Positions 44,252-54,386 are shown, counted from the stretch's first letter. The stretch: 64,000 nt of DNA from Pseudomonas fluorescens (GCF_902497895.1 NZ_CABVHQ010000011.1:1-64000), one strand, 5' to 3'. Numbers and translations are program-made. The notes: generated from the letters alone by a model not told the origin.

Positions 44252-47098
44252 ATGGCGCAGCAGTATCAACCGGGGCAACGCTGGATTAGTGACAGCGAAG
44301 CCGAGCTAGGTTTAGGCACCGTTCTGGCACAGGACGGTCGCTTGCTGACCGTGCTCTATCCGGCCACTGGCGACACCCGTCAGTATGCGCTACGGAATGC
44401 GCCCCTCACTCGTGTGCGGTTTTCGCCGGGTGACTCGATCACTCACTTCGAAGGCTGGAAACTGACCGTGCGCGAGGTCGACGACGTCGATGGCCTACTG
44501 GTCTACCACGGGCTCAACGGGCAGAACGACGTGGTGACCCTGCCGGAAACCCAGCTGTCGAACTTCATTCAGTTCCGCCTGGCCAGCGACCGGCTGTTCG
44601 CCGGGCAGATCGATCCGCTGGCGTGGTTCTCACTGCGTTACCACACCCTCGAACACACCAGCCGCCAGTTGCAGTCCTCACTCTGGGGCCTGGGCGGCGT
44701 GCGTGCGCAACCGATCGCCCACCAGTTGCACATCGCCCGCGAAGTCGCCGACCGGATCGCGCCACGGGTTCTGCTGGCCGACGAAGTGGGCCTGGGCAAG
44801 ACCATCGAAGCGGGCCTGGTGATCCATCGCCAACTGCTCTCCGGTCGCGCCAATCGGGTGCTGATCCTGGTTCCGGAAAACCTCCAGCACCAGTGGCTGG
44901 TCGAAATGCGTCGGCGCTTCAACCTGCAGGTTGCCTTGTTCGATGAGGAACGCTTCATCGAAAGCGATGCCGCCAACCCGTTTGAAGACACCCAGCTCGC
45001 ACTGGTCGCGCTGGAATGGCTGGTGGACGACGAGAAGGCCCAGGACGCGCTGTTCGCGGCCGGCTGGGACCTGATGGTGGTTGATGAAGCGCATCACCTG
45101 GTGTGGCATGAAGATCAGGTCAGCGCGGAATATGCGCTGGTCGAGCAGTTGGCCGAAGTCATCCCCGGGGTGCTGCTGCTGACTGCGACCCCGGAACAAT
45201 TGGGCCAGGACAGCCATTTCGCGCGTCTGCGCCTGCTCGACCCGAACCGTTTCCATGACCTGCACGCATTCCGCGCCGAAAGTGAAAACTATCGCCCGGT
45301 GGCCGAAGCCGTTCAGGAGTTGCTGGATCAGGGCCGTTTGTCCCCGGCCGCGCACAAAACCATTCAAGGTTTCCTCGGCGACGAAGGCGAAGCCTTGCTC
45401 ACTGCCGTCAACGATGGCGACATTGAAGCCAGCGGACGTCTGGTCCGTGAACTGCTGGACCGTCATGGCACCGGCCGCGTGCTGTTCCGCAACACCCGCG
45501 CCGCGGTGCAAGGCTTCCCGGAGCGCAAGCTGCATCCGTACCCGCTGCCGTGCCCGGACGAATACCTCGAGTTGCCGTTGGGTGATCACGCCGAGCTGTA
45601 CCCGGAAGTCAGCTTCCAGTCTCAGCCGGACGCCAATGAAGAAGAGCGTTGGTGGCGCTTCGACCCGCGGGTCGAGTGGCTGATCGACACGCTGAAGATG
45701 CTCAAGCGCACCAAAGTCCTGGTGATCTGCGCCCACGCCGAAACCGCGATGGACCTCGAGGACGCCCTGCGCGTGCGCTCGGGCATCCCGGCCACGGTCT
45801 TCCATGAAGGCATGAACATCCTCGAGCGTGACCGCGCCGCCGCCTATTTCGCGGATGAAGAGTTTGGCGCCCAGGTGCTGATCTGCTCGGAAATCGGCAG
45901 TGAAGGCCGCAACTTCCAGTTCTCCCATCACCTGGTGCTGTTCGATCTGCCGGCGCACCCGGATTTGCTGGAGCAGCGGATCGGTCGTCTGGACCGGATC
46001 GGCCAGAAACACACCATCGAACTGCACGTGCCGTACCTGGAAACCAGCCCGCAACAACGCTTGTTCCAGTGGTACCACGAAGCGCTGAATGCCTTCCTCA
46101 ATACCTGTCCGACCGGCAACGCCCTGCAGCATCAATTCGGTCCGCGCCTGTTGCCGCTGCTGGAAAGCGCCGATGACGATGAATGGCAGACCCTGATCGA
46201 CGAAGCGCGCAGCGCCCGTGAGCATCTGGAAGGCGAGCTGCACAGCGGTCGTGACCGCTTGCTGGAACTCAACTCCGGGGGTGCCGGCGAAGGTGATGCG
46301 CTGGTCGAAGCGATCCACGAACAGGACGATCAGTTCGCCCTGCCGATCTACATGGAAACCCTGTTCGACGCCTTTGGCATCGACAGCGAAGACCATTCGG
46401 AAAACGCCCTGATCCTCAAGCCGAGCGAAAAAATGCTCGACGCCAGCTTCCCGCTGGGTGACGACGAAGGCGTGACCATCACCTACGATCGCAATCAGGC
46501 ACTGTCTCGCGAAGACATGCAATTCATCACCTGGGAACACCCGATGGTACAAGGCGGCATGGACCTGGTGCTGTCCGGTTCGATGGGCAACACCGCCGTC
46601 GCGCTGATCAAGAACAAGGCGCTCAAACCCGGTACCGTGTTGCTGGAACTGCTCTACGTCAGCGAAGTGGTCGCCCCGCGCTCGCTGCAGTTGGGACGTT
46701 ACCTGCCTCCAGCTGCACTGCGCTGCCTGCTCGATGCCAATGGCAACGACTTGTCGACCCGGGTGTCCTTCGAGACCTTGAACGACCAGCTCGAAAGCGT
46801 GCCACGGGCCAGCGCCAACAAGTTCATCCAGGCCCAGCGCGATCAGCTGACGCCGAAGATCAACGCCGGCGAAGCGAAAATCGCGCCACGCCATGCCGAG
46901 CGGGTGGCCGAAGCGCAACGGCGCCTGGCCGCCGATACCGACGAAGAACTGGCGCGCCTGACCGCCTTGCAAGCGGTCAACCCGACCGTACGTGACAGCG
47001 AGTTGATCGCCTTGCGCCAGCAACGCGAGCAAGGCCTGGCCATGCTCGATAAAGCGGCCTTGCGTCTGGAAGCGATTCGGGTGTTGGTGGCGGGCTGA
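44252..47098 (+). CDS. rapA: RNA polymerase-associated ATPase RapA (HepA)
   Basis: A 948-aa Swi2/Snf2-type ATPase that binds RNA polymerase and helps it recycle after transcription. N-terminal Tudor-like domains ([18 protein letters not shown]) are followed by the helicase core: Walker [16 protein letters not shown] (GLGKT at 180-184), DEAH at 278-281, [11 protein letters not shown], the later [16 protein letters not shown] and [17 protein letters not shown], and [11 protein letters not shown], then the RapA C-terminal domain. Length fits the family (about 950-970). Confidence 0.96.
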   Translation: MAQQYQPGQRWISDSEAELGLGTVLAQDGRLLTVLYPATGDTRQYALRNAPLTRVRFSPGDSITHFEGWKLTVREVDDVDGLLVYHGLNGQNDVVTLPETQLSNFIQFRLASDRLFAGQIDPLAWFSLRYHTLEHTSRQLQSSLWGLGGVRAQPIAHQLHIAREVADRIAPRVLLADEVGLGKTIEAGLVIHRQLLSGRANRVLILVPENLQHQWLVEMRRRFNLQVALFDEERFIESDAANPFEDTQLALVALEWLVDDEKAQDALFAAGWDLMVVDEAHHLVWHEDQVSAEYALVEQLAEVIPGVLLLTATPEQLGQDSHFARLRLLDPNRFHDLHAFRAESENYRPVAEAVQELLDQGRLSPAAHKTIQGFLGDEGEALLTAVNDGDIEASGRLVRELLDRHGTGRVLFRNTRAAVQGFPERKLHPYPLPCPDEYLELPLGDHAELYPEVSFQSQPDANEEERWWRFDPRVEWLIDTLKMLKRTKVLVICAHAETAMDLEDALRVRSGIPATVFHEGMNILERDRAAAYFADEEFGAQVLICSEIGSEGRNFQFSHHLVLFDLPAHPDLLEQRIGRLDRIGQKHTIELHVPYLETSPQQRLFQWYHEALNAFLNTCPTGNALQHQFGPRLLPLLESADDDEWQTLIDEARSAREHLEGELHSGRDRLLELNSGGAGEGDALVEAIHEQDDQFALPIYMETLFDAFGIDSEDHSENALILKPSEKMLDASFPLGDDEGVTITYDRNQALSREDMQFITWEHPMVQGGMDLVLSGSMGNTAVALIKNKALKPGTVLLELLYVSEVVAPRSLQLGRYLPPAALRCLLDANGNDLSTRVSFETLNDQLESVPRASANKFIQAQRDQLTPKINAGEAKIAPRHAERVAEAQRRLAADTDEELARLTALQAVNPTVRDSELIALRQQREQGLAMLDKAALRLEAIRVLVAG

Positions 47099-47121
47099 TT
47101 AGCGGCTCCCCTCCCCCGACA

Positions 47122-47153
47122 AAAAAAGGTCCGCGCAATGCGGGCCTTTTTTA
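47122..47153 (+). terminator. Intrinsic terminator after rapA
   Basis: AAAAGGTCCGCG and the partly matching TGCGGGCCTTTT pair, followed by TT and AT-rich sequence 20 bp beyond the stop codon. Confidence 0.85.
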
Positions 47154-47186
47154 TTACCACTGAAAACCATCAGTGTGAGGAAGATC

Positions 47187-47464
47187 GCCAAGATCGCAGC
47201 CTGCGGCAGCTCCTACGCCGACCCTGTATACCCACAATATTGCGATGCACGCAAATCCCGTAGGAGCTGCCGCAGGCTGCGATCTTTTGATCTGTAGGAG
47301 CTGCCGTAGGCTGCGATCTTTTGATCTGTAGGAGCTGCCGCAGGCTGCGATCTTTTGATCTGTAGGAGCTGCCGCAGGCTGCGATCTTTTGATCTGTAGG
47401 AGCTGCCGCAGGCTGCGATCTTTTGATCTGTAGGAGCTGCCGTAGGCTGCGATCTTTTGATCTT
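47187..47464. repeat. REP array: one inverted arm plus six tandem 34-bp units
   Basis: A normal inverted REP pair begins the array (left arm near 47191-47216). From 47261 the plus-oriented arm is then repeated head to tail six times, starting at 47261, 47295, 47329, 47363, 47397 and 47431. Each unit is exactly 34 bp (TAGGAGCTGCCGCAGGCTGC, then GATCTTTTGATCTG). Units 2 and 6 share a C-to-T change (GCCGTAGG). The array ends at the stop codon of the MFS gene. Confidence 0.95.
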
Positions 47465-48809
47465 AAGCAGCCACCCCCGGAATCCGCGGCTCAACAGCAA
47501 CCAACCCTTCCTTCATCCGCTGCGCATCCCGAACGAAACAACGCGAAGCCTGGAACAGGAACAGCATGGTCAGGAACAACGCCACCGGGATCAGGTACAT
47601 TGCGTCATGCAGGCCAACGGCCTTGAACGCTTCGGTCATCTGCCCGGCACCGGCCGAAAGCATCGCGGCATGGGCGAAGTGATCGGACAGAGCGCCGACC
47701 ACTATGGGTCCCATCCCACCACCCAACAGATATAATCCGGCAAAGAACAATGCCATGGCGGTGGCCCGCAAGCGTGGCTCGACCACATCCTGAATCGCCG
47801 TGTAGACGCAGGTGTAGAAGTTGTAGGCAAACAGCCAGCCCAGGCTGAACACCGCGACAAACACCCCGATCTCGATCCGCCCTGCATGCAGCGCCCAGGC
47901 CGTGGCCAGGGTCGAGATGATCAGGCTGCCGGCAGCGAACAGCAGCCGGCCGTTAGCCACTCGCTGGTGAATCTTGTCGGCAACCCAGCCGCCAAGGGTC
48001 AAGCCGATCAGGCCGGTCACGCCGACAATCACCCCGGTCGCCACTGCCGCTTCCTGCAAAGGCATCAGGAAATAGCGTTGCAACATCGGCACCAGAAAGG
48101 AGTTGCAGGCATAGGTGGCGAAGTTGAAGGTCAGCCCCGCCAACACCAGCCACAGAAAGGTCGGGATCGCCAGCACCCGGCGAATCGGTCGATCGACCCG
48201 TTCCTGGGAGATCTGGACGGCTTCCGCCGCGCCGCGCTTCGGTTCCTTAATGAAGAACATGAACACTGCCAACAGCAAGCCCGGTACCGCAGCGATAAAA
48301 AACGGGGCGCGCCAACTGTCGAACGCCTGGACCATCGCGCCGATAGTGAAAAACGCCAGCAGCAGGCCCAGCGGCAAGCCAAGCATGAAGATGCCCATGG
48401 CCCGAGCCCGTCGATGAGCTGGAAACAGGTCGCCGATCAGCGAGTTGGCGGCCGGCGCATAGCTCGCTTCACCGATACCCACCCCCATGCGCACCAGCAG
48501 GAAGCCCCAGAAACTGCCCCCCAGACCATTGACCGCGGTCAGCCCACTCCACGCCACCAGCCCCCAGCCCATCAACTTGCTGCGAGAACCGGTGTCGGCC
48601 ATCCGCCCCAGGGGCAGCCCGGCGATCGCGTAGACGATGGTGAACGCGGTGCCGATCATGCCGATCTGGAAGTCACTCAGGTGCCATTCCATCCGGATTG
48701 GCTCGATGATAATGGCCGGAATGGTGCGATCGAAAAAGTTGAACAGGTTGGCCAGAAACAGCAGGAACAGAATGCGCCAGGCATTCGCCGCTTGGTTCGA
48801 GTTCTGCAT
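47463..48809 (-). CDS. MFS transporter, spinster-like
   Basis: A 448-aa 12-span inner-membrane transporter of the major facilitator superfamily. The first span reads LFLLFLANLFNFFDRTIPAI; the loop 2-3 motif is LPLGRMADTGSRSKLMGWG, and GVGIGEASYAPAANSLIGDL resembles the spinster-like subgroup. The substrate is unknown; related proteins move hydroxylated or acidic small molecules. It is divergent from the c-di-GMP gene, and the tandem REP array abuts its stop codon. Confidence 0.85.
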   Translation of the reverse strand: MQNSNQAANAWRILFLLFLANLFNFFDRTIPAIIIEPIRMEWHLSDFQIGMIGTAFTIVYAIAGLPLGRMADTGSRSKLMGWGLVAWSGLTAVNGLGGSFWGFLLVRMGVGIGEASYAPAANSLIGDLFPAHRRARAMGIFMLGLPLGLLLAFFTIGAMVQAFDSWRAPFFIAAVPGLLLAVFMFFIKEPKRGAAEAVQISQERVDRPIRRVLAIPTFLWLVLAGLTFNFATYACNSFLVPMLQRYFLMPLQEAAVATGVIVGVTGLIGLTLGGWVADKIHQRVANGRLLFAAGSLIISTLATAWALHAGRIEIGVFVAVFSLGWLFAYNFYTCVYTAIQDVVEPRLRATAMALFFAGLYLLGGGMGPIVVGALSDHFAHAAMLSAGAGQMTEAFKAVGLHDAMYLIPVALFLTMLFLFQASRCFVRDAQRMKEGLVAVEPRIPGVAA

Positions 48810-49093
48810 AGTTCCGTCTCTTTTATTGTTATTGGGGCGTGGCTGCCACCCGGAATCAGCAATCTAGTCAGACCCGCCAGCCCTGTCTGTAATTATTCGT
48901 AAGGCTGATAACCACTTATGCAGACGGGCGCGCGCGCTAATTCACTTTAGTACTAGACATTTACGGATCCATTGCAAAACCATTGAAGTTAATGTGCCAT
49001 TATCCCTTGCGCCTCATACAGGGTTTCTATACTCCAATCACTCATCAGCACTTATTGCGCTGTGCGCTGGACGACTCAGAGACGGAGCTTGCT
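48810..49093. other. Divergent promoter region
   Basis: This gap separates the MFS gene from the MHYT-GGDEF-EAL gene and should hold both promoters. A CGCGCGCGC run stands near 48930. No gene is supported; the plus-strand frame can be extended back to 48983 but lacks family similarity there. Confidence 0.45.
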
Positions 49094-51307
49094 ATGGATT
49101 GGCTTGGTTTGCATTTTATTACCGAGCTTCCAGAGAGCGGACAGGTTGTACTTGCTTGCAGTCATAACCCCTTTCTGGTGCTTTTGGCTTATGTGGTCGC
49201 ATGTGTGGCCGGATTCGCCGTCCTGGACATGACCGAACGGATCGGGCACGTGGAAAAAATCGCCTCCAAAAGGATCTGGGGCTGGGTCGGGGCTTGCTGC
49301 CTGGCTGGTGGAATCTGGGCCATGCACTTCATTAGCATGCTGGCGTTCCAGGCGCCGATTGAAATCCATTACGAGCTGCCGGTTACCCTCCTCTCGCTGC
49401 TGATCGCCTTGATCGCCTCATTGCTGGCGATGAACACCCTCAGGCACGCTCACCTGAGTCTATGGCAGTACCTGCAAGCGTCGGTGTGGATGGGCCTGGG
49501 AATTGCCGCCATGCATTACGTCGGCATGGCCGCCATGCGCTCGAATGCCACGGCTTACTACCAACCCCTGCTGTTTGGCTTGTCCATCGTGATCGCCATA
49601 GGCGCCAGCCTCGCAGCCTTGTTGCTGTCTCGTCGTTTGCGCGACGGCAGTGGGTTCTTCCACCAACTGCTCAAATACAGCGCCAGCCTGGTGCTGGGGG
49701 CCGGAATCGTCAGCATGCACTTCACCGGCATGTGGTCAATGACCCTGGTACTGGCCGCCGGCAACCTTGAGCAACTCCCCGCCGACAACAACCACATGCA
49801 ATTGGGTCTGACCATCGCCGTCATCACCTTGTTGATCATCGGCAGCAGCATCAGCGCCGCACTGGCCGACAAGAAACTGCAGAATAAGGAGCATGATCTA
49901 CGCCGGGTCAACGCGCTGCTCGGCCAACTGGATCAGGCCCGCACGGCGTTGCAGCATGTGGCCCATTACGATGCCTTGACCAACCTGCTCAATCGCCGCG
50001 GTTTCAACCAGATATTCGCCGAAAAACTCATCGATAAATCTACCCACGGCGGAATGCTGGCAGTGTTGTTTCTGGATATCGATCACTTCAAGCGCATCAA
50101 CGACAGTCTCGGGCATGACGCTGGCGATGAGTTGTTGAAAGTACTCGCCAGCCATATCAAAGGCGCGACCCGCAGCCATGAGGATGTGGTGGCGCGCTTT
50201 GGTGGTGACGAGTTCTGCATCCTGATCAGCCTCCACGATCGTGATGAAGCACGGCACATGGCACAACGGATCATGCAAAAAATGAAGGAGCCGATCGAGT
50301 TGGCCGGGCGGCGCATGGTCATGACCACCAGTATCGGCATCAGCGTGTTTCCAGACGATGGCCAGACCTGTGAGGAACTGCTGAAGAACGCTGACCTGGC
50401 GCTCTATCAATCCAAAGGCAGTGGTCGTAACGGCCTGCATTTCTTCAGTCCCAATCTGAAAACCAAGGCCACCCTCGAACTGCAGCTCGAAGAAGAGCTG
50501 CGCAATGCATTGCGCGAAGAAAGCGGGCTGATGCTCTATTACCAACCGATCATTGATTTGAAAAGCGGGCAGGTGACCAAGCTTGAAGCCTTGGTGCGCT
50601 GGCAACACCCGACCGATGGCTTGCTGCTGCCCGATCGGTTTATCGGTATTGCCGAAGCCAACGGGCTGATCGCCGAACTGGACAATTGGGTGCTGCGCAA
50701 GGCCTGCGAGGACCTGAGCACGCTTTCGCGGCAGGGGTATTGCGCGCTGAAAATCGCGGTGAACTGTTCGACCCTCAACCTGACACGCGACGAACTCCCC
50801 GACGAAATCGAAAGCGCTCTGCGAGCCAATGGCATTGCTGCGCAACGGCTGGAACTGGAAGTCACTGAAAACGCCCTGATGGGCAACATCGCCAACACGC
50901 TGGTATTGCTGCGGCAGATTCGCGCCCTCGGCGTTTCACTGTCGATCGACGACTTCGGCACCGGCTACTCGTCCCTGGCTTACCTCAAGCGGCTACCGCT
51001 CAATAACCTGAAAATCGACCGATCATTTATCCAGGACATTCCCAGGTCGATCCAGGACATGGAAATCGTCCACGCCATTATCGTCATGGCCCATACGCTG
51101 CACTTGCAGGTGGTCACCGAAGGCGTAGAAACCGTGGAGCAATACGATTTCCTCAAGCACTCCGGCAGCGATTTGGTTCAAGGCTATTTGCTCAGCCCGG
51201 CGGTCCCGCTGAATGAGTTGCGTGCGGTGCTGAACGAAATCAACCAGCGTAAACAGCGCAGCCCGGCGACCCTCAGTCTTGTGGGGATTGCCCACGGTAC
51301 AGTTTGA
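49094..51307 (+). CDS. MHYT-GGDEF-EAL c-di-GMP signalling protein
   Basis: A 737-aa inner-membrane protein of the MucR/NbdA type. The N-terminal MHYT sensor has seven spans with the repeated Met-His-aromatic motif at residues 77, 140 and 208, thought to bind copper and sense gases such as NO or O2. The GGDEF domain has an intact GGDEF (370-374), but the inhibitory site upstream is SHED, not RxxD. The EAL domain has KLEALVRW (EAL 498-500) and DDFGTGYSSLAYLKRLP. Both cyclase and phosphodiesterase activity look possible. I start at 49094, with GGAG six bases upstream. Its 3' end overlaps the opposite gene by 35 bp. Confidence 0.9.
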   Translation: MDWLGLHFITELPESGQVVLACSHNPFLVLLAYVVACVAGFAVLDMTERIGHVEKIASKRIWGWVGACCLAGGIWAMHFISMLAFQAPIEIHYELPVTLLSLLIALIASLLAMNTLRHAHLSLWQYLQASVWMGLGIAAMHYVGMAAMRSNATAYYQPLLFGLSIVIAIGASLAALLLSRRLRDGSGFFHQLLKYSASLVLGAGIVSMHFTGMWSMTLVLAAGNLEQLPADNNHMQLGLTIAVITLLIIGSSISAALADKKLQNKEHDLRRVNALLGQLDQARTALQHVAHYDALTNLLNRRGFNQIFAEKLIDKSTHGGMLAVLFLDIDHFKRINDSLGHDAGDELLKVLASHIKGATRSHEDVVARFGGDEFCILISLHDRDEARHMAQRIMQKMKEPIELAGRRMVMTTSIGISVFPDDGQTCEELLKNADLALYQSKGSGRNGLHFFSPNLKTKATLELQLEEELRNALREESGLMLYYQPIIDLKSGQVTKLEALVRWQHPTDGLLLPDRFIGIAEANGLIAELDNWVLRKACEDLSTLSRQGYCALKIAVNCSTLNLTRDELPDEIESALRANGIAAQRLELEVTENALMGNIANTLVLLRQIRALGVSLSIDDFGTGYSSLAYLKRLPLNNLKIDRSFIQDIPRSIQDMEIVHAIIVMAHTLHLQVVTEGVETVEQYDFLKHSGSDLVQGYLLSPAVPLNELRAVLNEINQRKQRSPATLSLVGIAHGTV

Positions 51308-52169
51308 CCAACGTCGAGGGATCTTTTTCCTGGTAGCCCTGGCCACTATGCAAGCGCATCAGTTGTGCAGCCAGTCCGCTGATGGGGGTGGCCGAGCCCT
51401 GTTCGCGGGAAAATTTCACGGCGGTGTCCAGATCCTTGAGCAAGGTGCGCACGTGCCACTTCACCGGTTCGAAACGACTTTCGGCCATTTGCGGGGCAAG
51501 AATCTGCAGCGGTCTGGAATCGGCAAAACCACCGGCCAGCGCCTCGGCAATCAAGCTTGCATCGACCCCTGAACGCTCTGCCAGGGCCACCACCTCGGCG
51601 ATGACCAATGCATTGCAGGCAACGATCATCTGATTGCAGGCCTTGGTCACCTGCCCTGCTCCCACCGCACCCATGTGCGTGACCCGCTGCCCCAGGCTCA
51701 AGAGGATAGGCCGTACACGTTCGACATCCGTCGCGGGTCCGCCGATCATGATCGCCAGGCTGCCGGATTCGGCGCCAGCGGTGCCGCCCGAGACCGGTGC
51801 ATCGAGCCAGCCCATACCCGTTTCGCTGAGCAGTTGTGCGGCCATCTCCCGGGTTGCGGTCGGCTCCAGACTGGATAAGTCCACCAGCAACTTCCCGACC
51901 GCTGCACCTTGCGCCACACCCACCGTACCAAATACCACCTCCCGCACTACCGCCGTGTCGGCCAGGCACAGCATGACCACATCGGCCTGTTGGCACAGCT
52001 CAGCGGGAGTCGCCACTTGCCGCGCTCCGGCCTCGACCAGCGCCGCGCACTTTTCCGGGTTGCGGTTCCAGACCGTCAACGGATAGCCCGCAGCCAGCAG
52101 ACGGCGACACATTGGCAAGCCCATCAAACCGATGCCGGCAAAGGCTAAAGAAGGTAATGCAGCACTCAT
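51273..52169 (-). CDS. NAD-dependent beta-hydroxyacid dehydrogenase
   Basis: A 298-aa enzyme of the 3-hydroxyisobutyrate/tartronate semialdehyde dehydrogenase family. The Rossmann motif is LAFAGIGLMGLPMCRRLLAA; the substrate motif DAPVSGGTAGAESGSLAIM and the catalytic Lys segment GAGQVTKACNQMIV are present. The exact substrate is not clear. The last 35 bp overlap the end of the convergent c-di-GMP gene, so the C-terminal residues are encoded against its 3' end. Confidence 0.88.
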   Translation of the reverse strand: MSAALPSLAFAGIGLMGLPMCRRLLAAGYPLTVWNRNPEKCAALVEAGARQVATPAELCQQADVVMLCLADTAVVREVVFGTVGVAQGAAVGKLLVDLSSLEPTATREMAAQLLSETGMGWLDAPVSGGTAGAESGSLAIMIGGPATDVERVRPILLSLGQRVTHMGAVGAGQVTKACNQMIVACNALVIAEVVALAERSGVDASLIAEALAGGFADSRPLQILAPQMAESRFEPVKWHVRTLLKDLDTAVKFSREQGSATPISGLAAQLMRLHSGQGYQEKDPSTLVKLYRGQSPQD

Positions 52170-52561
52170 AAATCACTCCTGCCGATCTAAAGAACTTCGA
52201 ATATTGGCCGATTGATTCTGACCGAGAAAAGGATTTCCAGACGGCTTTTTGAGTCTGTGTGAGCCTGAAAAGATCGCAGCCTTCGGCAGCTCCTACGGTC
52301 GTGTGTTCAACTGATAACCCAGAGCGACAGAGATCTCATGTAGGAGCTGCCGAAGGCTGCGATCTTTTGACTTTTATTCACAATCAGAAACAATTAAGCG
52401 ACTCATTAGCCACCCGTCCAACTGTTCCCGTTACGCGAACGTCACCCTCGACTTTTCCAGGCTGTAGCCTTTCTCCACGGCATCGTGCCATCACTGTGAT
52501 CGCGGTTACTCGGCTACACACTTTTATCAGTGAATCAGGCGCACCTTCTTGGTGCAAAGAC
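52170..52561. repeat. Gene-free stretch with an inverted REP pair
   Basis: REP arms at about 52268-52295 and 52341-52370 face each other (GATCGCAGCCTTCGGCAGCT and the inverse, both with TTCGGC in place of TGCGGC). The remainder up to 52561 shows no gene, only short AT- and GC-mixed sequence before the DUF2288 stop codon. Confidence 0.75.
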
Positions 52562-52867
52562 TCAAGCCTGCGCCCTTTCCTGGATCAGAATCCATGGTGA
52601 AACCACCACTGCCCACAGCTGCGGATCACGCTCAAGAAGATCCTGCGCCCGCGTCGCAGACACCTTGGCAAGCTCCTCGCCGGCCAACCAGGCAGCCACT
52701 TTCTCGGCCTGGTTCGCGGCCACGGCTTCTGCTGCTTCGATCAAATCCAGAGAGGCGTCGACCCACAATAGGGCACCCTTGGCAAAGAACGGCTCCAGCT
52801 CCTTCCAGGTAATAGATGCGGTTTCACCAAGCAGCTTGGCATAGAGGGTGCTAGGTTCTTGAGTCAT
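52562..52867 (-). CDS. DUF2288 domain protein
   Basis: A 101-aa cytosolic protein matching the DUF2288 pattern: LYAKLLGETASITWKELEPF, then FAKGALLWVDASLDLIEAA and a late WAVVVSPWILIQER. Function unknown. The start at 52867 (MTQEPST) is preferred to 52900 because the extra residues are hydrophobic and unlike the family. It is divergent from braC. Confidence 0.8.
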   Translation of the reverse strand: MTQEPSTLYAKLLGETASITWKELEPFFAKGALLWVDASLDLIEAAEAVAANQAEKVAAWLAGEELAKVSATRAQDLLERDPQLWAVVVSPWILIQERAQA

Positions 52868-53205
52868 GGGTTTCACCAGAAAAGAAAACGACGCAATCAT
52901 AACGTTGCTGGTCTGGTAGAAAAACCCGGCTACAAAAGAGTGATTGATTCAAAAGTTCAGGAAAGCCAAGGATTGTCTGCTGAATGAAGGTCAGACCCGC
53001 CGCAATTCTGTCTTTTTCTTTCAATTAAGCGACACCCCCGGGTGTTGCCCCCAGCAGCCAGCTTTTCAAGCGAACAACCGGCGCTCTACACTGTACCGGT
53101 ACAGTTGCCAGGGGCATTTCCGGAAAGAGACTTACGTTATCTGATCCGGTTCTGAAGCTTTGGCTACCAGGACTATAAAAATTACAACAGTAAGAGTGGA
53201 GCACT
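52868..53205. other. braC upstream region
   Basis: About 340 bp with no gene. It carries the braC promoter and the perfect palindrome at 53091-53104. ACACCCCCGGGTGTT at 53030-53044 is a second short dyad. Confidence 0.55.
53091..53104. promoter_or_regulatory. Perfect 14-bp palindrome upstream of braC
   Basis: CTGTACCGGTACAG lies 102-115 bp before the braC ATG. It has LexA-like outer bases (CTG...CAG), but the spacing is eight, not ten, so LexA is unlikely. A regulator of the bra operon is possible. Confidence 0.5.
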
Positions 53206-54333
53206 ATGAATAAGGCTACTAAGCAGATTTCCAAACTGTTTGCCGCTATGGTTCTGGCCGGGGTTGCCAGCCATTCGTTCGCAGCTGACACCATCAAGAT
53301 TGGTATCGCCGGCCCTAAAACCGGTCCGGTCACTCAGTACGGCGACATGCAGTTCATCGGCGCCAAAATGGCCATCGAGCAGATCAATGCCAAAGGCGGT
53401 GTCGACGGCAAGATGCTCGAAGCCAAGGAATACGACGACGCGTGCGACCCTAAACAAGCCGTGGCCGTCGCCAACAAAGTGGTCAACGACGGCGTCAAGT
53501 TCGTGGTCGGTCACCTCTGCTCCAGCTCTACTCAGCCAGCGTCCGATATCTACGAAGACGAAGGTGTGATCATGATCACCCCGGCTGCCACCAGCCCGGA
53601 CATCACCACCCGTGGCTACAAAATGGTGTTCCGCACCATCGGTCTGGACAGCGCCCAGGGCCCTGCCGCCGGTAACTACATCGCCGATCACGTAAAGCCG
53701 AAAATCGTTGCTGTGCTGCACGACAAACAGCAATACGGTGAAGGCATCGCCACCGCCGTGAAGAAAACCCTCGAAAGCAAGAACGTCAAGGTTGCCGTGT
53801 TCGAAGGCCTGAACGCCGGTGACAAGGACTTCTCCTCGATCATTCAGAAGCTCAAGCAAGCCAACGTCGACTTCGTCTACTACGGCGGCTACCACCCGGA
53901 ACTGGGTCTGATCCTGCGCCAGTCCCAGGAAAAAGGCTTGAAAGCCAAGTTCATGGGGCCGGAAGGCGTCGGCAACGACTCCATCTCGCAAATTGCCCAG
54001 AACGCTTCCGAAGGCCTGCTGGTGACCTTGCCTAAATCTTTCGACCAGGACCCGGCCAACAAGGCACTGGTTGACGCATTCGCCGCCAAGAAGCAGGACC
54101 CGACCGGTCCGTTCGTGTTCCCGTCCTACTCGGCCGTTGAAGTGATCGCCGAAGGCATCAAGGCCGCCAAGAGCGAAGACACCGCCAAGGTGTCTGAAGC
54201 CATTCACGCCGGCACCTTCAAGACTCCGACCGGCGACCTGTCGTTCGACGCCAAGGGCGACCTGAAGGACTTCAAGTTCGTGGTCTACCAGTGGCACTTT
54301 GGCAAACCTAAAACTGAAGTTTCGCCTCAGTAA
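53206..54333 (+). CDS. braC: Branched-chain amino acid binding protein BraC
   Basis: A 375-aa periplasmic solute-binding protein that captures leucine, isoleucine and valine (and alanine or threonine in P. aeruginosa). The signal peptide (MNKATKQISKLFAAMVLAGV, cleaved after SFAA) is followed by the type I binding fold: IKIGIAGPKTGPVTQYGD, the CDPKQAVAVANKVVNDGVKF hinge region, HLCSSSTQPASDIY and VYYGGYHPELGLILR. A terminator lies between it and braD, so BraC is probably made in excess over the membrane components. Confidence 0.96.
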   Translation: MNKATKQISKLFAAMVLAGVASHSFAADTIKIGIAGPKTGPVTQYGDMQFIGAKMAIEQINAKGGVDGKMLEAKEYDDACDPKQAVAVANKVVNDGVKFVVGHLCSSSTQPASDIYEDEGVIMITPAATSPDITTRGYKMVFRTIGLDSAQGPAAGNYIADHVKPKIVAVLHDKQQYGEGIATAVKKTLESKNVKVAVFEGLNAGDKDFSSIIQKLKQANVDFVYYGGYHPELGLILRQSQEKGLKAKFMGPEGVGNDSISQIAQNASEGLLVTLPKSFDQDPANKALVDAFAAKKQDPTGPFVFPSYSAVEVIAEGIKAAKSEDTAKVSEAIHAGTFKTPTGDLSFDAKGDLKDFKFVVYQWHFGKPKTEVSPQ

Positions 54334-54357
54334 GGCGTTGCCTGACTGACTGCCAAT

Positions 54358-54386
54358 AAAGCCCACGGCGTGCCGTGGGCTTTGTT
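54358..54386 (+). terminator. Terminator between braC and braD
   Basis: AAAGCCCACGGC and GCCGTGGGCTTT form a perfect 12-bp stem with a two-base loop followed by GTTTT. Partial read-through would give high BraC and lower BraDEFG. Confidence 0.88.

Noticed and set aside
44678..47032. 784-codon frame on the minus strand inside rapA
   Set aside because: Typical high-GC antisense shadow; rapA on the plus strand has the full set of ATPase motifs.
47261..47464. CRISPR array
   Set aside because: The repeats are contiguous 34-bp REP units with no unique spacers, and no cas genes are near.
47213..47500. 95-codon minus-strand frame rich in SKDRSLRQLL repeats
   Set aside because: It is translation of the tandem REP array, not a gene.
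53091..53104. LexA (SOS) box
   Set aside because: CTG and CAG are separated by 8, not 10, bases, and bra genes are not SOS genes.
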